A stretch of DNA of 19,943 nucleotides, taken from contig JAZOBB010000126.1 in the NCBI GenBank assembly GCA_045595745.1, forward strand, positions 1-19,943. Direction: 5' to 3'. Under the pieces are notes generated by a model, which was given only the letters and a program-made list of their open reading frames with translations, ran no database searches and was not told the origin of the DNA. The stretch is from RGIG1666 sp045595745 (GTDB lineage Bacteria > Bacillota > Clostridia > UBA1381 > UBA9506). Of the stretch, positions 1 through 8,574 are shown piece after piece (the first letter of the stretch is position 1; each line of letters begins with the position of its first letter). The position numbers and the translations under genes were made by a program.

Positions 1-630
1 TTGCTCTGCTACCATTAAATCTTTGACTTTCATCAGTCGGGTTATGTTGCCCCTTTCGTTTTCGTCAAGTTTCATGGTAATAAATTTAATAGTTTCTTCA
101 AGCTGAGGTATCATAACGTGCTCTAAGGCATTTACGCGGCGGCGGGTTTTTTCAATTTCCTGAGCCAACAGGCTTGCCGCCTTTTCAAGCTGTGCAAGCT
201 CCAGCATTTTGGGAAATATCTCGGAAAGTGTGATAAGTGCATTATCAAGCTCGCCCGAGGTATCGGAAAAGCCGTATGAAAAAATATCCTCTGTGCCGCT
301 AGCATCAAACTCGTATTGCGGAACGTTTATGCTCATAATATTTTTTGTTTTGACATCTACCGAAATGCTTTGCTTTGGATACATAAGTGCTGCCTCCATT
401 GCCTCGGAGGACATTACCGCACGTGCGACAATAAAATCTTTATATACAGATTCCAGAGATTTTTCTACCTCGCGGCGAAATTCTTTGTTTTTTCGAGCCA
501 TATCCAAAAACTGTTTCATAAGCTCGTCGCGTTTATCCTTTAAAAGCTTGTGACCTCGTCTTGCCGTTGTCAACCTTTTTTTCAGCTTTGAAAGCTCCAT
601 TCGGGTCGGGTTTACATTTAGCCTTGCCAT
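1..630 (-). CDS. ntpD: V-type ATP synthase subunit D (ntpD), 3' end outside window
   Basis: Central-stalk rotor subunit of the V/A-type ATPase, which couples the catalytic A3B3 head to the membrane K ring. Translating the minus strand from the ATG at 628-630 gives MARLNVNPTRMELSKLKKRL and stays open for 210 codons to the window edge. This is the typical N terminus of the family, a long basic and heptad-rich helix. The far C-terminal part (…RRRVNALEHVMIPQLEETI) is the second long helix of the coiled coil. The family is about 200-230 residues, so only a few residues should be missing. The ribosome-binding site GGAGG overlaps the end of ntpB, and only 3 nt separate the ntpB stop from this ATG, so translation is probably coupled. 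As the ninth gene it matches the E. hirae ntp order. Identity is very secure; the 3' end is not visible. Confidence 0.96.
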   Translation of the reverse strand, partial: MARLNVNPTRMELSKLKKRLTTARRGHKLLKDKRDELMKQFLDMARKNKEFRREVEKSLESVYKDFIVARAVMSSEAMEAALMYPKQSISVDVKTKNIMSINVPQYEFDASGTEDIFSYGFSDTSGELDNALITLSEIFPKMLELAQLEKAASLLAQEIEKTRRRVNALEHVMIPQLEETIKFITMKLDENERGNITRLMKVKDLMVAEQ

Positions 631-633
631 ACG

Positions 634-2019
634 TTAACCCTCCTTTTTCGGAGTGTTTAAATATTTTTCAATGTATTCATCTTTAATTCTTTTTAACTCA
701 CTTTTGGGCAAAATAGATAACAGCTCCCAGCCAACTGTCAGAGTTTCTTCAATTGAGCGGTCCGTTTCATAACCCTGAGATACATACCTTTTTTCGAACT
801 CATCAGCAAACTTTGCATACAGTCGGTCAACCGATGAAAGTGCCGATTCGCCCAAAATTACCATCAGCTCTTTTGCCTCTTTGCCGCGTGCATATGCCGC
901 AAACAGCTGATTCATGGTATTTGCATGGTCCTCGCGGGTTTTGCCTTCGCCAATTCCCTTATCCTTTAAACGAGATAAGGAGGGAAGTACATCTATCGGC
1001 GGCATTATATTTTTTCGGTAAAGCTCACGGCTTAATATAATCTGCCCCTCGGTAATGTATCCCGTAAGGTCGGGAATGGGGTGAGTTTTATCATCTTCGG
1101 GCATCGACAAAATGGGAATTAATGTAATACTTCCGTCACAACCCTTTTTTCTGCCTGCACGTTCATAAAGTGTTGCTAAGTCGGTATAAAGATAGCCTGG
1201 ATAGCCGCGTCGACCGGGAACCTCTTTACGTGCTGCCGAAACCTCGCGCAGAGCCTCGGCATAGTTTGTTATATCGGTTATAATAACCAAAACGTGCATA
1301 TTTTCGTGAAACGCCAGATATTCTGCTGCGGTAAGTGCCATACGCGGTGTTGATATACGTTCAATGGCAGGGTCGTTTGCCAGATTCATAAACATTACCG
1401 CGCGGTCAATTGCGCCTGTCTTTTTAAAGTCGGTTATAAAATAATCTGCTTCTTCAAAGGTGATACCAAGTGCGGCAAATACAACCGCAAAGCCACCCTC
1501 TGTGCCGCGCACCTTAGCCTGTCGCGCAATTTGCGCCGCCAAATTGGCGTGAGGCAGACCCGAGCCTGAAAAAATAGGCAGCTTTTGTCCGCGTACCAAT
1601 GTGTTAAGACCGTCAATTGCAGAAATTCCCGTTTGTATAAACTCAGACGGATAGTCGCGAGCCGCAGGATTCATTGGCTCTCCGTTTATGTCTATTCTTG
1701 CCTCGGGGATAATAGCAGGACCGCCGTCAATCGGTTTGCCCATGCCGTCAAATACTCTGCCTAACATATCGGCAGATACACCCAGCTCCAGTCCGTGACC
1801 TAAAAAACGGACTTTACTTTCTGCAAGGTTGATGCCGGCAGCGTTTTCAAATAGCTGAACAACAGCTCTGTCACCGTCAATTTCGAGCACACGGCAACGG
1901 CGAATTTCTCCGCTTGGCAGTGCTATTTCTCCAAGCTCGTTAAAGGTTACTCCCTCTACCTTTTCAACTATCATTAAAGGTCCTGCGACCTCTTTTATTG
2001 TTTTATACTCCTTCGGCAT
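634..2019 (-). CDS. ntpB: V-type ATP synthase subunit B (ntpB)
   Basis: Non-catalytic nucleotide-binding subunit that alternates with A in the A3B3 head. It has 461 residues, the normal length. An N-terminal beta-barrel (about 1-75) precedes the nucleotide-binding fold. At 151-160 the sequence SGSGLPHANL replaces a working P-loop, as expected for B subunits. Arg350 in the segment PSLSRLKDKG falls at the same number as the E. hirae arginine finger, which reaches into the A-subunit active site. The ATG follows the ntpA TAG stop with no gap, and its ribosome-binding site GGAGGTGAT lies inside the end of ntpA; it is fully complementary to the 16S 3' end. This spacing fits the tight 1:1 A:B stoichiometry. 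Neighbours are ntpA upstream and ntpD downstream. Confidence 0.98.
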   Translation of the reverse strand: MPKEYKTIKEVAGPLMIVEKVEGVTFNELGEIALPSGEIRRCRVLEIDGDRAVVQLFENAAGINLAESKVRFLGHGLELGVSADMLGRVFDGMGKPIDGGPAIIPEARIDINGEPMNPAARDYPSEFIQTGISAIDGLNTLVRGQKLPIFSGSGLPHANLAAQIARQAKVRGTEGGFAVVFAALGITFEEADYFITDFKKTGAIDRAVMFMNLANDPAIERISTPRMALTAAEYLAFHENMHVLVIITDITNYAEALREVSAARKEVPGRRGYPGYLYTDLATLYERAGRKKGCDGSITLIPILSMPEDDKTHPIPDLTGYITEGQIILSRELYRKNIMPPIDVLPSLSRLKDKGIGEGKTREDHANTMNQLFAAYARGKEAKELMVILGESALSSVDRLYAKFADEFEKRYVSQGYETDRSIEETLTVGWELLSILPKSELKRIKDEYIEKYLNTPKKEG

Positions 2020-3786
2020 CTATATCACCTCCGCAACCAGCGATTCAAGCTCTGTGTCTATTTCGTTTAAAATTTCAGAAAATACGCGTTCTGACTCTTG
2101 CTCAGGAATCTGTTTGGCTTTGCCTATTTTTACGCGTACTTCCGCATCGGTTAATGCCTCGATATCAGCACCCTGAGACAGCACCTCTTTTGCTTTGTCG
2201 TAATAATAAAGAATAATTGACAAAAGACCAAACTGTTTTTTCATCGAGGTATAGGTGTCGTTCTCTTCAAAGGCATTTTGCTGCAGATAGTCTTCTCTTA
2301 CCGAGCGGGCCGCCTCTAATGTTAAGCGGTCGCCTGATGACAGAGCATCAATACCAACGAGCTTTACGATTTCTTCAAGCTCTGCCTCTTGCTGTAAAAG
2401 CTGCATAGCATAGGTTCTTAGCTGCGGCCATTTTTTATCTATATTCGCCTCGTACCAGTCGGTTAACCTGTCGACATATAAAGAATAGCTGTTTAACCAG
2501 TTGACAGAAGGGAAGTGGCGACGATATGCAAGGTTTGCATCTAATCCCCAGAAAACCTTGACGATTCTCAACGTTGCCTGCGATACCGGCTCTGATATAT
2601 CTCCGCCAGGGGGAGACACCGCGCCAATCGCGGTAATTGAGCCCATTTTATCTTCTGTTCCCTCGCATATTACCTTGCCTGCCCGCTCGTAAAACTGAGC
2701 TAAGCGCGAGCCTAAGTATGCCGGATAGCCCTCTTCGCCCGGCATTTCTTCTAATCGTCCGCTCATTTCGCGCAGAGCTTCTGCCCAACGGGAGGTAGAG
2801 TCTGCCAAAAGCACAACCGAATAACCCATATCGCGAAAATACTCCGCAATCGTAATGCCTGTGTAAATACAGGATTCACGTGCCGCAACAGGCATATCGG
2901 AGGTATTTGCTATTAAAACTGTTCGTTTCATTAAAGATTGTCCGGTTTTCGGGTCAATGATTTCAGGAAACTCCATTAAAACGTCTGTCATTTCGTTGCC
3001 GCGCTCACCGCAGCCTATATAAATAACTATGTCGGCATCCGCCCATTTTGCAAGCTGGTGCTGAACTACGGTTTTACCGCTTCCGAACGGACCGGGAATT
3101 GCCGCAACACCCCCGCGGGCAATGGGGAAGAAGGTGTCCATAGTTCTTTGACCGGTTATAAGCGGTTCATCAAGCGGCATTTTATTTTTATACGGTCTGC
3201 CGCGTCTTACCGGCCACTTCTGAAGCATACAAATATTTTTTTCTTCTCCCGAATCGGTTTTTACTGTGCAAATTGTTTCGGTTATGTTAAAAGAGCCTTC
3301 TTTAATGTCTGTAATTACACCCTCTATGCCTTGCGGCACCATAATCCTGTGCTCTACAACAACGGTTTCTTCAACTGCGCCGATAATATCTCCGAAACGC
3401 ACGCGGTCGCCTATTTTCTTTTTAGGAACAAAATCCCACTTTTTTTCGTGTGATACGGCAGGAAGGTCTATTCCGCGCTTAATGTTTGTTCCCGAAACCT
3501 TCATCATTTCTTCAAGAGGTCTTTGAATACCGTCATACATATGTTCAATCATTCCGGGGGCAAGCTCAACTGACAATGGTGCTCCCGTAGAAATTACAGG
3601 AACCCCGGGGCCTAAGCCAGCCGTTTCTTCATATACCTGAATAGATGCCTTGTCACCGTGAATTTCAATAATTTCACCTATCAATCTGTCTTCGCCGACA
3701 CGAACTACGTCAAACATATTCGCATCGCGCATTCCCTCTGCAATTACCAAAGGGCCTGATACCTTAACAACTGTTCCCTTGCTCAA
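2020..3786 (-). CDS. ntpA: V-type ATP synthase catalytic subunit A (ntpA)
   Basis: Catalytic subunit of the rotary ATPase, 588 residues, which hydrolyses or synthesises ATP in the cytoplasmic head. The Walker A loop GPFGSGKTV spans residues 232-240, with Lys238 at the same number as in E. hirae. Glu261 in GCGERGNEMTD is the catalytic carboxylate. The bulge domain characteristic of A subunits (about 115-190) is present, which separates it from F-type beta. The start is TTG, chosen because GAGGTGAT lies 5 nt upstream and the next residues (SKGTVVKVSGPLV) match the family N terminus. It begins 15 nt after ntpG. I see no intein or frameshift. Confidence 0.98.
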   Translation of the reverse strand: MSKGTVVKVSGPLVIAEGMRDANMFDVVRVGEDRLIGEIIEIHGDKASIQVYEETAGLGPGVPVISTGAPLSVELAPGMIEHMYDGIQRPLEEMMKVSGTNIKRGIDLPAVSHEKKWDFVPKKKIGDRVRFGDIIGAVEETVVVEHRIMVPQGIEGVITDIKEGSFNITETICTVKTDSGEEKNICMLQKWPVRRGRPYKNKMPLDEPLITGQRTMDTFFPIARGGVAAIPGPFGSGKTVVQHQLAKWADADIVIYIGCGERGNEMTDVLMEFPEIIDPKTGQSLMKRTVLIANTSDMPVAARESCIYTGITIAEYFRDMGYSVVLLADSTSRWAEALREMSGRLEEMPGEEGYPAYLGSRLAQFYERAGKVICEGTEDKMGSITAIGAVSPPGGDISEPVSQATLRIVKVFWGLDANLAYRRHFPSVNWLNSYSLYVDRLTDWYEANIDKKWPQLRTYAMQLLQQEAELEEIVKLVGIDALSSGDRLTLEAARSVREDYLQQNAFEENDTYTSMKKQFGLLSIILYYYDKAKEVLSQGADIEALTDAEVRVKIGKAKQIPEQESERVFSEILNEIDTELESLVAEVI

Positions 3787-3801
3787 ATGATATCACCTCT
3801 T

Positions 3802-4125
3802 TTAATCTCCAATTATGTCAGAGCCGACTGCTCTTTCTATATTTTTCTTTACTGTTTGCATACCTATTCCCAGGCTTCCGCGATTATCAGGAATCGGAAT
3901 TACCGCGGGAATCATTTTATCGCGGCATTTGGCTATCTCTTCTTCGAGCTGTGCCGCTATATGTTCGGTAACATACAAAATTGCAAATTCGCCATCGGAC
4001 ATTTTTAAAAATTTTTCACGTGCTTCATCCGCTGTTTCGACACTTTCTGTTGTAATGCCGAGAGCACTAAAGCCCATAATACTGTCTTTGTCACCCAAAA
4101 CACCTATTTTATACATACGATTCAC
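3802..4125 (-). CDS. ntpG: V-type ATP synthase subunit F (E. hirae ntpG)
   Basis: Small central-stalk subunit (107 residues from the GTG start) that binds subunit D in the rotor. The N terminus MYKIGVLGDKDSIMGFSALG is the family signature; the remainder alternates strands and helices like a CheY-type fold and ends in a basic C-terminal helix. Two starts are possible. GTG at 4123-4125 lies 4 nt after AAAGG; ATG at 4114-4116 lies 13 nt after it but gives the more usual N terminus. Either start overlaps the 3' end of ntpC, by 17 or 8 nt, so translational coupling is likely. The E. hirae name ntpG is used; the same protein is called subunit F (atpF/ahaF) in other systems. Confidence 0.94.
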   Translation of the reverse strand: MNRMYKIGVLGDKDSIMGFSALGITTESVETADEAREKFLKMSDGEFAILYVTEHIAAQLEEEIAKCRDKMIPAVIPIPDNRGSLGIGMQTVKKNIERAVGSDIIGD

Positions 4126-5065
4126 GCAACCTTTCTTTTATAATATCTGATGAAAGGTCATTTTTCTTTCCGGTCAGAATTATCTGCGCCTGTTTAATCT
4201 CGTTTTCCTTTGCAATAAGATATGCCACAAGCGGTTCTATGCCGAAGGTAATGTATTTTGCCTTTTTTATATAACGAATTAAAAAGTTATCTGTCTGTTT
4301 TTCAAGCTCTGATATATTTTTTTCAAATTCAGCCAGACTGCTGTATACCGAGCCCGATAAAATTTCAGAAAGCGGCGCTCCCATTTCGCGAACATATGCT
4401 TCGGGCTTTATTTTACCACCGTCTGAGAGAGCTTTTAAAAGAAAATCTGCTCCCTTTTTAATTCGCATAACCCTTACGTAGCTTAATATATTTTCAAGGT
4501 CTGTCATAACAGATACTATATCTGATATATAGTCGCTTTCTGCATTTTTTGCCAAAGCACTCATTTCGTCTGATGCCGCACGGTCTAAAACAATTTCTGC
4601 AAGCTGAGGGTCTTTTGTTTTTTCGAATATATCGATTGCCTTTATAATTGCCGTTTGCATTATCTGCGGCAATTCGCCAAAAGCGCGGTTAAAAATCATA
4701 TTTTTAATTTTTTGCGCCGGATATCTTCCGCTGTCGGTTAAAAGAAAATCAAAATCTTTTCCTAAAAACTCTGCTTTTAAAAGTACCTTTATGTTATGAT
4801 AATCATTCTTCAGCAGAAAAATATCAAAGGTCTCTTTTACAGGAGATATATCGCGCAAAAACGCGTAGGTTTTTTCGCGTTCAAAAGACAGCATTTGTTC
4901 TGCCGTTTCTCCCTCGTAACCGCTTTCTTTTAAGATTTTAACAGCCTCGCTTAATCCCTCTGCCTCGCTTAGACGCGCAAGTTTAACGCGGTCGAGCAAT
5001 CGGTTTTCAACTGCACGGACCTTAGCGACTGAATACGCAAACTCGGTATCTCGAATTTTACTCAA
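4109..5065 (-). CDS. ntpC: V-type ATP synthase subunit C (ntpC)
   Basis: Subunit C (the d-subunit equivalent), a funnel-shaped helical protein that joins the central stalk to the membrane K ring. It has 318 residues from the start chosen here and is almost entirely helical. The N terminus SKIRDTEFAYSVAKVRAVE is diagnostic, as is the motif YHNIKVLLKAEFLG near residue 90. There are two in-frame TTG codons: the one at 5069-5071 is only 2 nt from GGAGG, while the one at 5063-5065 is 8 nt away, so the second is preferred. Its 3' end overlaps ntpG. Gap to ntpE upstream is 35 nt. Confidence 0.94.
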   Translation of the reverse strand: MSKIRDTEFAYSVAKVRAVENRLLDRVKLARLSEAEGLSEAVKILKESGYEGETAEQMLSFEREKTYAFLRDISPVKETFDIFLLKNDYHNIKVLLKAEFLGKDFDFLLTDSGRYPAQKIKNMIFNRAFGELPQIMQTAIIKAIDIFEKTKDPQLAEIVLDRAASDEMSALAKNAESDYISDIVSVMTDLENILSYVRVMRIKKGADFLLKALSDGGKIKPEAYVREMGAPLSEILSGSVYSSLAEFEKNISELEKQTDNFLIRYIKKAKYITFGIEPLVAYLIAKENEIKQAQIILTGKKNDLSSDIIKERLRESYV

Positions 5066-5100
5066 CAGCAACGCCTCCTTTACCTTAAAATTGCTTTTAT

Positions 5101-5700
5101 CTAAAACAAAACTGCCGCAAGCTCTGCTTCGAGCTTTTCGCGTTCAGAATTAAGCATTGCATCGAGTGTGCAATTTATAACAATATCATCGCGTTTTAAT
5201 AAAAAGCCTGCCTTAGCATCAATTGTTTCTTCTGACAGAGTTATACCGGGCTTTCCTCCCTGAGCTGCCAATTTGGCATTTATTCGTGCAATAAAACGCA
5301 AAAGACTTATTCTTTGTGCATCATTATGCGACAAAACCAGCTGTTCGGCACCCGTATCTGCCGCTGTAATAATCCATTCAATTAAAAGCTCTTCGTAATC
5401 GGCAAGAGGCATAGAAAGAATTTTTTGGCGAGCTTTTAAAAAGCACTCGTCCATTATATTTTGTTTTGTAGAAAGCAACAGCTTTTTTGCCTCCATTTTC
5501 GCCGCAGAAACAGCCCTTTCACTTGCCCTTTTGCCTTCAGCCGATGCCTTAGCCATATTTTCGGTTCTGTAAGCTTCTGCCTCGCGGGTTGCGTCATCTG
5601 TTATTTTGCTTGCCTCGTCCTGTGCCTTTTTAATAATTTCGTTTGCCTTATTTTTGGCATCTGATATGATTTTAGCCTCGATTTTTTCAAGTCCTGTCAT
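5101..5700 (-). CDS. ntpE: V-type ATP synthase subunit E (ntpE), peripheral stalk
   Basis: Peripheral-stalk (stator) subunit of 199 residues. The first 100 residues form an Ala/Lys/Glu-rich coiled coil that pairs with subunit G (here ntpF) to make the right-handed stalk. The C-terminal half, including EQLVLSHNDAQRI and AGFLLKRDDIVINCTLD, is the globular domain that binds the head; the ILLLSKGDILINCTLD-like segment is typical of E subunits. The ATG is preceded by GGGGTGA. A 39-nt gap separates it from ntpK upstream and a 29-35 nt gap from ntpC downstream. A fragment of F-type b subunit was considered, but context and C-terminal domain fit E. Confidence 0.93.
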   Translation of the reverse strand: MTGLEKIEAKIISDAKNKANEIIKKAQDEASKITDDATREAEAYRTENMAKASAEGKRASERAVSAAKMEAKKLLLSTKQNIMDECFLKARQKILSMPLADYEELLIEWIITAADTGAEQLVLSHNDAQRISLLRFIARINAKLAAQGGKPGITLSEETIDAKAGFLLKRDDIVINCTLDAMLNSEREKLEAELAAVLF

Positions 5701-5739
5701 TTAGCTCACCCCGATTCATTTTTATGATTTTAATCTGGC

Positions 5740-6231
5740 TTATTTTATTCCGAAGAAAATCATAAGAATTGAGGTTAAAAGAGCGAGCACGGCATAGGTT
5801 TCAACCATTGCCGCAAAGGTAATACCCTTTGCCAAATCCTCGGGGTGCTTTGCAATTATGCCGACTGCCGCTGCCGCGGTACGTCCCTGAGCTATAGCAG
5901 AAAAATATCCTACAAACGCCATAGGAAGAGCCGCAAAGAAATAAGAAAATCCGGTCGAAAGCTCAATGGCAACGTATTCGCCGCCAAAAAGTCCGAGTTT
6001 AAACAAAATCATAAACGCAATTAAAAGTCCGTATATGCCCTGTGTTCCGGGAAGTGCCTGTAATAAGAGAGCCTGACCGAAACGGTCGGGATTTTCTGAA
6101 ATAAGTCCTGCCGCCGATTCGCCAACTAACTGTACACCCTTTGCAGAGCCTATTCCCGCTAAAAGCGCAGCAAGTGCCGCTCCCAAAAGTGCAATTGATG
6201 TTCCATTTAATAATACTTCATACCAAGCCAT
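5740..6231 (-). CDS. ntpK: V-type ATP synthase proteolipid subunit K (ntpK), Na+-type
   Basis: Membrane rotor-ring proteolipid of 163 residues, built from two tandem hairpins (four transmembrane helices at roughly 10-33, 55-82, 95-122 and 137-160). The essential carboxylate is Glu144 (MVETYA) in helix 4; hairpin 1 has Gln64 at the equivalent place (LPGTQGIYG). Leu60, Thr63, Gln64, Gln115 (AIAQG) and Glu144 correspond one-for-one to the Na+ ligands L61, T64, Q65, Q110 and E139 known in E. hirae NtpK. I infer Na+ rather than H+ specificity. The ribosome-binding site AGGAGG precedes the ATG, and the gap to ntpI is 11 nt. Confidence 0.97.
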   Translation of the reverse strand: MAWYEVLLNGTSIALLGAALAALLAGIGSAKGVQLVGESAAGLISENPDRFGQALLLQALPGTQGIYGLLIAFMILFKLGLFGGEYVAIELSTGFSYFFAALPMAFVGYFSAIAQGRTAAAAVGIIAKHPEDLAKGITFAAMVETYAVLALLTSILMIFFGIK

Positions 6232-6242
6232 AGTAATTCCTC

Positions 6243-8186
6243 CTACTTAAATGTTATATATTTTGTCTTGCGAGCAAGCGGCGAAAATGCCTTTCCGCCA
6301 CCTGTATAAAACTTTCCGAAATACTCAACATACTGCAATCGGCTTGAGTGAACATATGCCCCAAGTACGTTAATCGAAAGATTAAATGTGTGCCCGACCA
6401 GCAGAATGATTACAAAAAATATTATGCCTATTACACTTTTTCCCGTCAGCTGACCCATGGTATTTACGACCTGCGCTATAACTCCGGTTGCAAGACCCAA
6501 AGCCAAAAGACGCGAATACGATAAGATATCACTTAAATATCCCGTCACATCGTATAAGCTGAATATTCCCTTGCCAAGCCGCATAATAATATTTTTTTCA
6601 CCGCGGCCCTGCGTTAATATTAATCCGATTGCCCCGCCAATTGCCATTATTTTTCCGACAGTTGGTGCAACAAGAAGCATTACAAGACCAATTAAAAATA
6701 CATACCAAAAGCCTATATCAAATACGGCATCTAACCATTTTCCGTCTTTTATCATCATATAGGCCTTAACTGCCATACCCGTAAATAAATGCACCGCACC
6801 GAAAATGAATGACCATATTAAAAGCGTCATCGGGTCGTTAATCGGACTGAACCACAAGGGTTTAATTGCCGGAACTGACGAAAAATAAATTCCGCTGAAT
6901 AAATCCCCGAACCAGCCACCAAATAAAGCTCCCCAAAATGTTGTCGAAAGACCGCCTAAAAACAAAAGACGCATCATTTTGTTCATCATTCCGTCGGGCT
7001 TGTATCGCCATAGTATAAATCCCGTAAGTAGCGAAAGTATTATTCCGTAGCCGGCATCTGATAGCATCAATCCAAAGAACATCATATAAAATATTGACAT
7101 CGTGGGATTGGGGTCTACCTCGTAAGATGCAGGCAGACTGTAAAGCTCTGTTATCATTTCAAATGATTCTACAAAATAATTATTCTTTAAAAGGATGGGA
7201 TACTCTTCGTCTTTATCCGGCTCTGTTATTTCGACCACTATACACTCATAGTGGCTGAGCAAAAACTTGCCAAGTGCATCGCAAGCCTTTTTCGGAAGCC
7301 AGCCTCTTAAAAAGAAGCTGCTCTGAGTTTCGAGCATCATAGCATTTGAGTTTATTTTATCACGTTCTGATGACAGATAGTCATAATAAAGCTCAATCTG
7401 AGGAAGATGCTCCGTCATCGTGATTAAATCTTTTAAAAGATGCTCGGCACGAGCCTCTAATTCTTTTTGTTTATTAATTAATTCGTTAATACTTTTTTCA
7501 GCTGTTTTACTTATGTTATCAAATTTATTTTGCGAAAATCCGTATTCTTCGAGGATTTTTGAAAACCTGTCAAGCTCATCATCGTGACATATGCCGAACA
7601 CATAATGATTTATTTCATCACTGTCAAGCTTTGATAGCTCCGCGGCATATCCCTCATCTGCTATGCGTTTTTTAATTTCGGAAAAATCGAATAAAGAGGG
7701 CAGAGTTCCGACTATAACCGTAGAATTTTTTGTTCCGTGCATATCAAGCGGAATATTCAGCCTTTTATAAGGCTTTAGCTGCTCTATTTTGTGTTCTATG
7801 TGGTTATGCTCTGACAAAATTTCATCTTTTGTTTTTATATACGAGCAGACTGTGTTAATTATTTTTTCTATTTCTTCGCTTTTAGACAGTGTTTCTTTAT
7901 ACGCACTTTTAGATATCGCAGTTTTGCCGGAGAAGAGCCCTTTTTTTCGTTTGTCATGGATGCTTAGTGCCTCTATTGCTGTTTTTGCCGCATAAAGCTT
8001 TTCTTCTGCCGAGTTTAAATCTGAAAGATATGATGGCTTAGAGGTAAGCTCTATAAAGTCTTTTGCCTCTTGGTGAGTAAACTCTTCGATGTGAATAACA
8101 CCTGCACTTAAAAGCTGTTCTAAAATAGTCTCTTTATCCTCTTTTAATGCGGCAAGGAAAATTTTATTCATTGGAACAATCGCCAT
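6243..8186 (-). CDS. ntpI: V-type ATP synthase subunit I (ntpI), membrane stator
   Basis: The a/I subunit of the ion channel, 647 residues. The N-terminal ~350 residues are a cytoplasmic, coiled-coil-rich arm that contacts the peripheral stalks. The C-terminal half has about seven to eight hydrophobic helices and forms the two half-channels beside the K ring. Two conserved arginines are visible: Arg559 in LSYSRLLALGLA and Arg616 in HSSRLQYVEYFGKF; they are the likely partners of the ring carboxylate. The motif PNPTMSIFYMMFFGLMLSDAGYG around 360-380 (opening of the membrane domain) is also typical. ATG preceded by GGAGGG. It follows ntpF by 18 nt. Confidence 0.96.
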   Translation of the reverse strand: MAIVPMNKIFLAALKEDKETILEQLLSAGVIHIEEFTHQEAKDFIELTSKPSYLSDLNSAEEKLYAAKTAIEALSIHDKRKKGLFSGKTAISKSAYKETLSKSEEIEKIINTVCSYIKTKDEILSEHNHIEHKIEQLKPYKRLNIPLDMHGTKNSTVIVGTLPSLFDFSEIKKRIADEGYAAELSKLDSDEINHYVFGICHDDELDRFSKILEEYGFSQNKFDNISKTAEKSINELINKQKELEARAEHLLKDLITMTEHLPQIELYYDYLSSERDKINSNAMMLETQSSFFLRGWLPKKACDALGKFLLSHYECIVVEITEPDKDEEYPILLKNNYFVESFEMITELYSLPASYEVDPNPTMSIFYMMFFGLMLSDAGYGIILSLLTGFILWRYKPDGMMNKMMRLLFLGGLSTTFWGALFGGWFGDLFSGIYFSSVPAIKPLWFSPINDPMTLLIWSFIFGAVHLFTGMAVKAYMMIKDGKWLDAVFDIGFWYVFLIGLVMLLVAPTVGKIMAIGGAIGLILTQGRGEKNIIMRLGKGIFSLYDVTGYLSDILSYSRLLALGLATGVIAQVVNTMGQLTGKSVIGIIFFVIILLVGHTFNLSINVLGAYVHSSRLQYVEYFGKFYTGGGKAFSPLARKTKYITFK

Positions 8187-8204
8187 ATGCTTCCCTCCAA
8201 TCCG

Positions 8205-8516
8205 CTATCTGCCGATTTTATTTATTATAAGGCTTATTGCTTTTTCCATTTTGGGTTCGCAAAGTACACGCATTGCCTCTGACTCGCGCTTTGAATTTTC
8301 TAAAATTTCTCTGCATTCGTCCTCTGCACCCTTAGCACCTGATGAGACAGCTTCTTGCATTTCTTTTTCTGTCTTTTCTTCCGCATCCGAAATAACGCGA
8401 TATGAACGATCTGTCGCATCTTTTAAAATTTGTTTTGCCTCGGTCTGTGCATCTTTTATTATTTTTTCTGCCTCTGATTCCGCTTTTTTAATAGATGTTA
8501 TCATATCAAGTGCCAT
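8205..8516 (-). CDS. ntpF: V-type ATPase peripheral-stalk subunit G/H-like (E. hirae ntpF)
   Basis: First gene of the ATPase block, 103 residues. It is nearly all coiled coil, rich in Lys, Glu and Ala (SIKKAESEAEKIIKDAQTEA), and has no membrane segment. This size, composition and position match E. hirae NtpF, the partner of NtpE in the two peripheral stalks (called G or H elsewhere). Sequence conservation in this family is low, so position carries much of the weight. ATG preceded by AAGGAGG. The 58 nt between the wecB stop and this ATG contain no terminator and only weak promoter-like matches, so transcription probably reads through from wecB. Confidence 0.87.
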   Translation of the reverse strand: MALDMITSIKKAESEAEKIIKDAQTEAKQILKDATDRSYRVISDAEEKTEKEMQEAVSSGAKGAEDECREILENSKRESEAMRVLCEPKMEKAISLIINKIGR

Positions 8517-8574
8517 AATATGCCTCCTTTTTAAAAATTCATTTTATTACACATTATTTCCAAGTTTTAACTTA

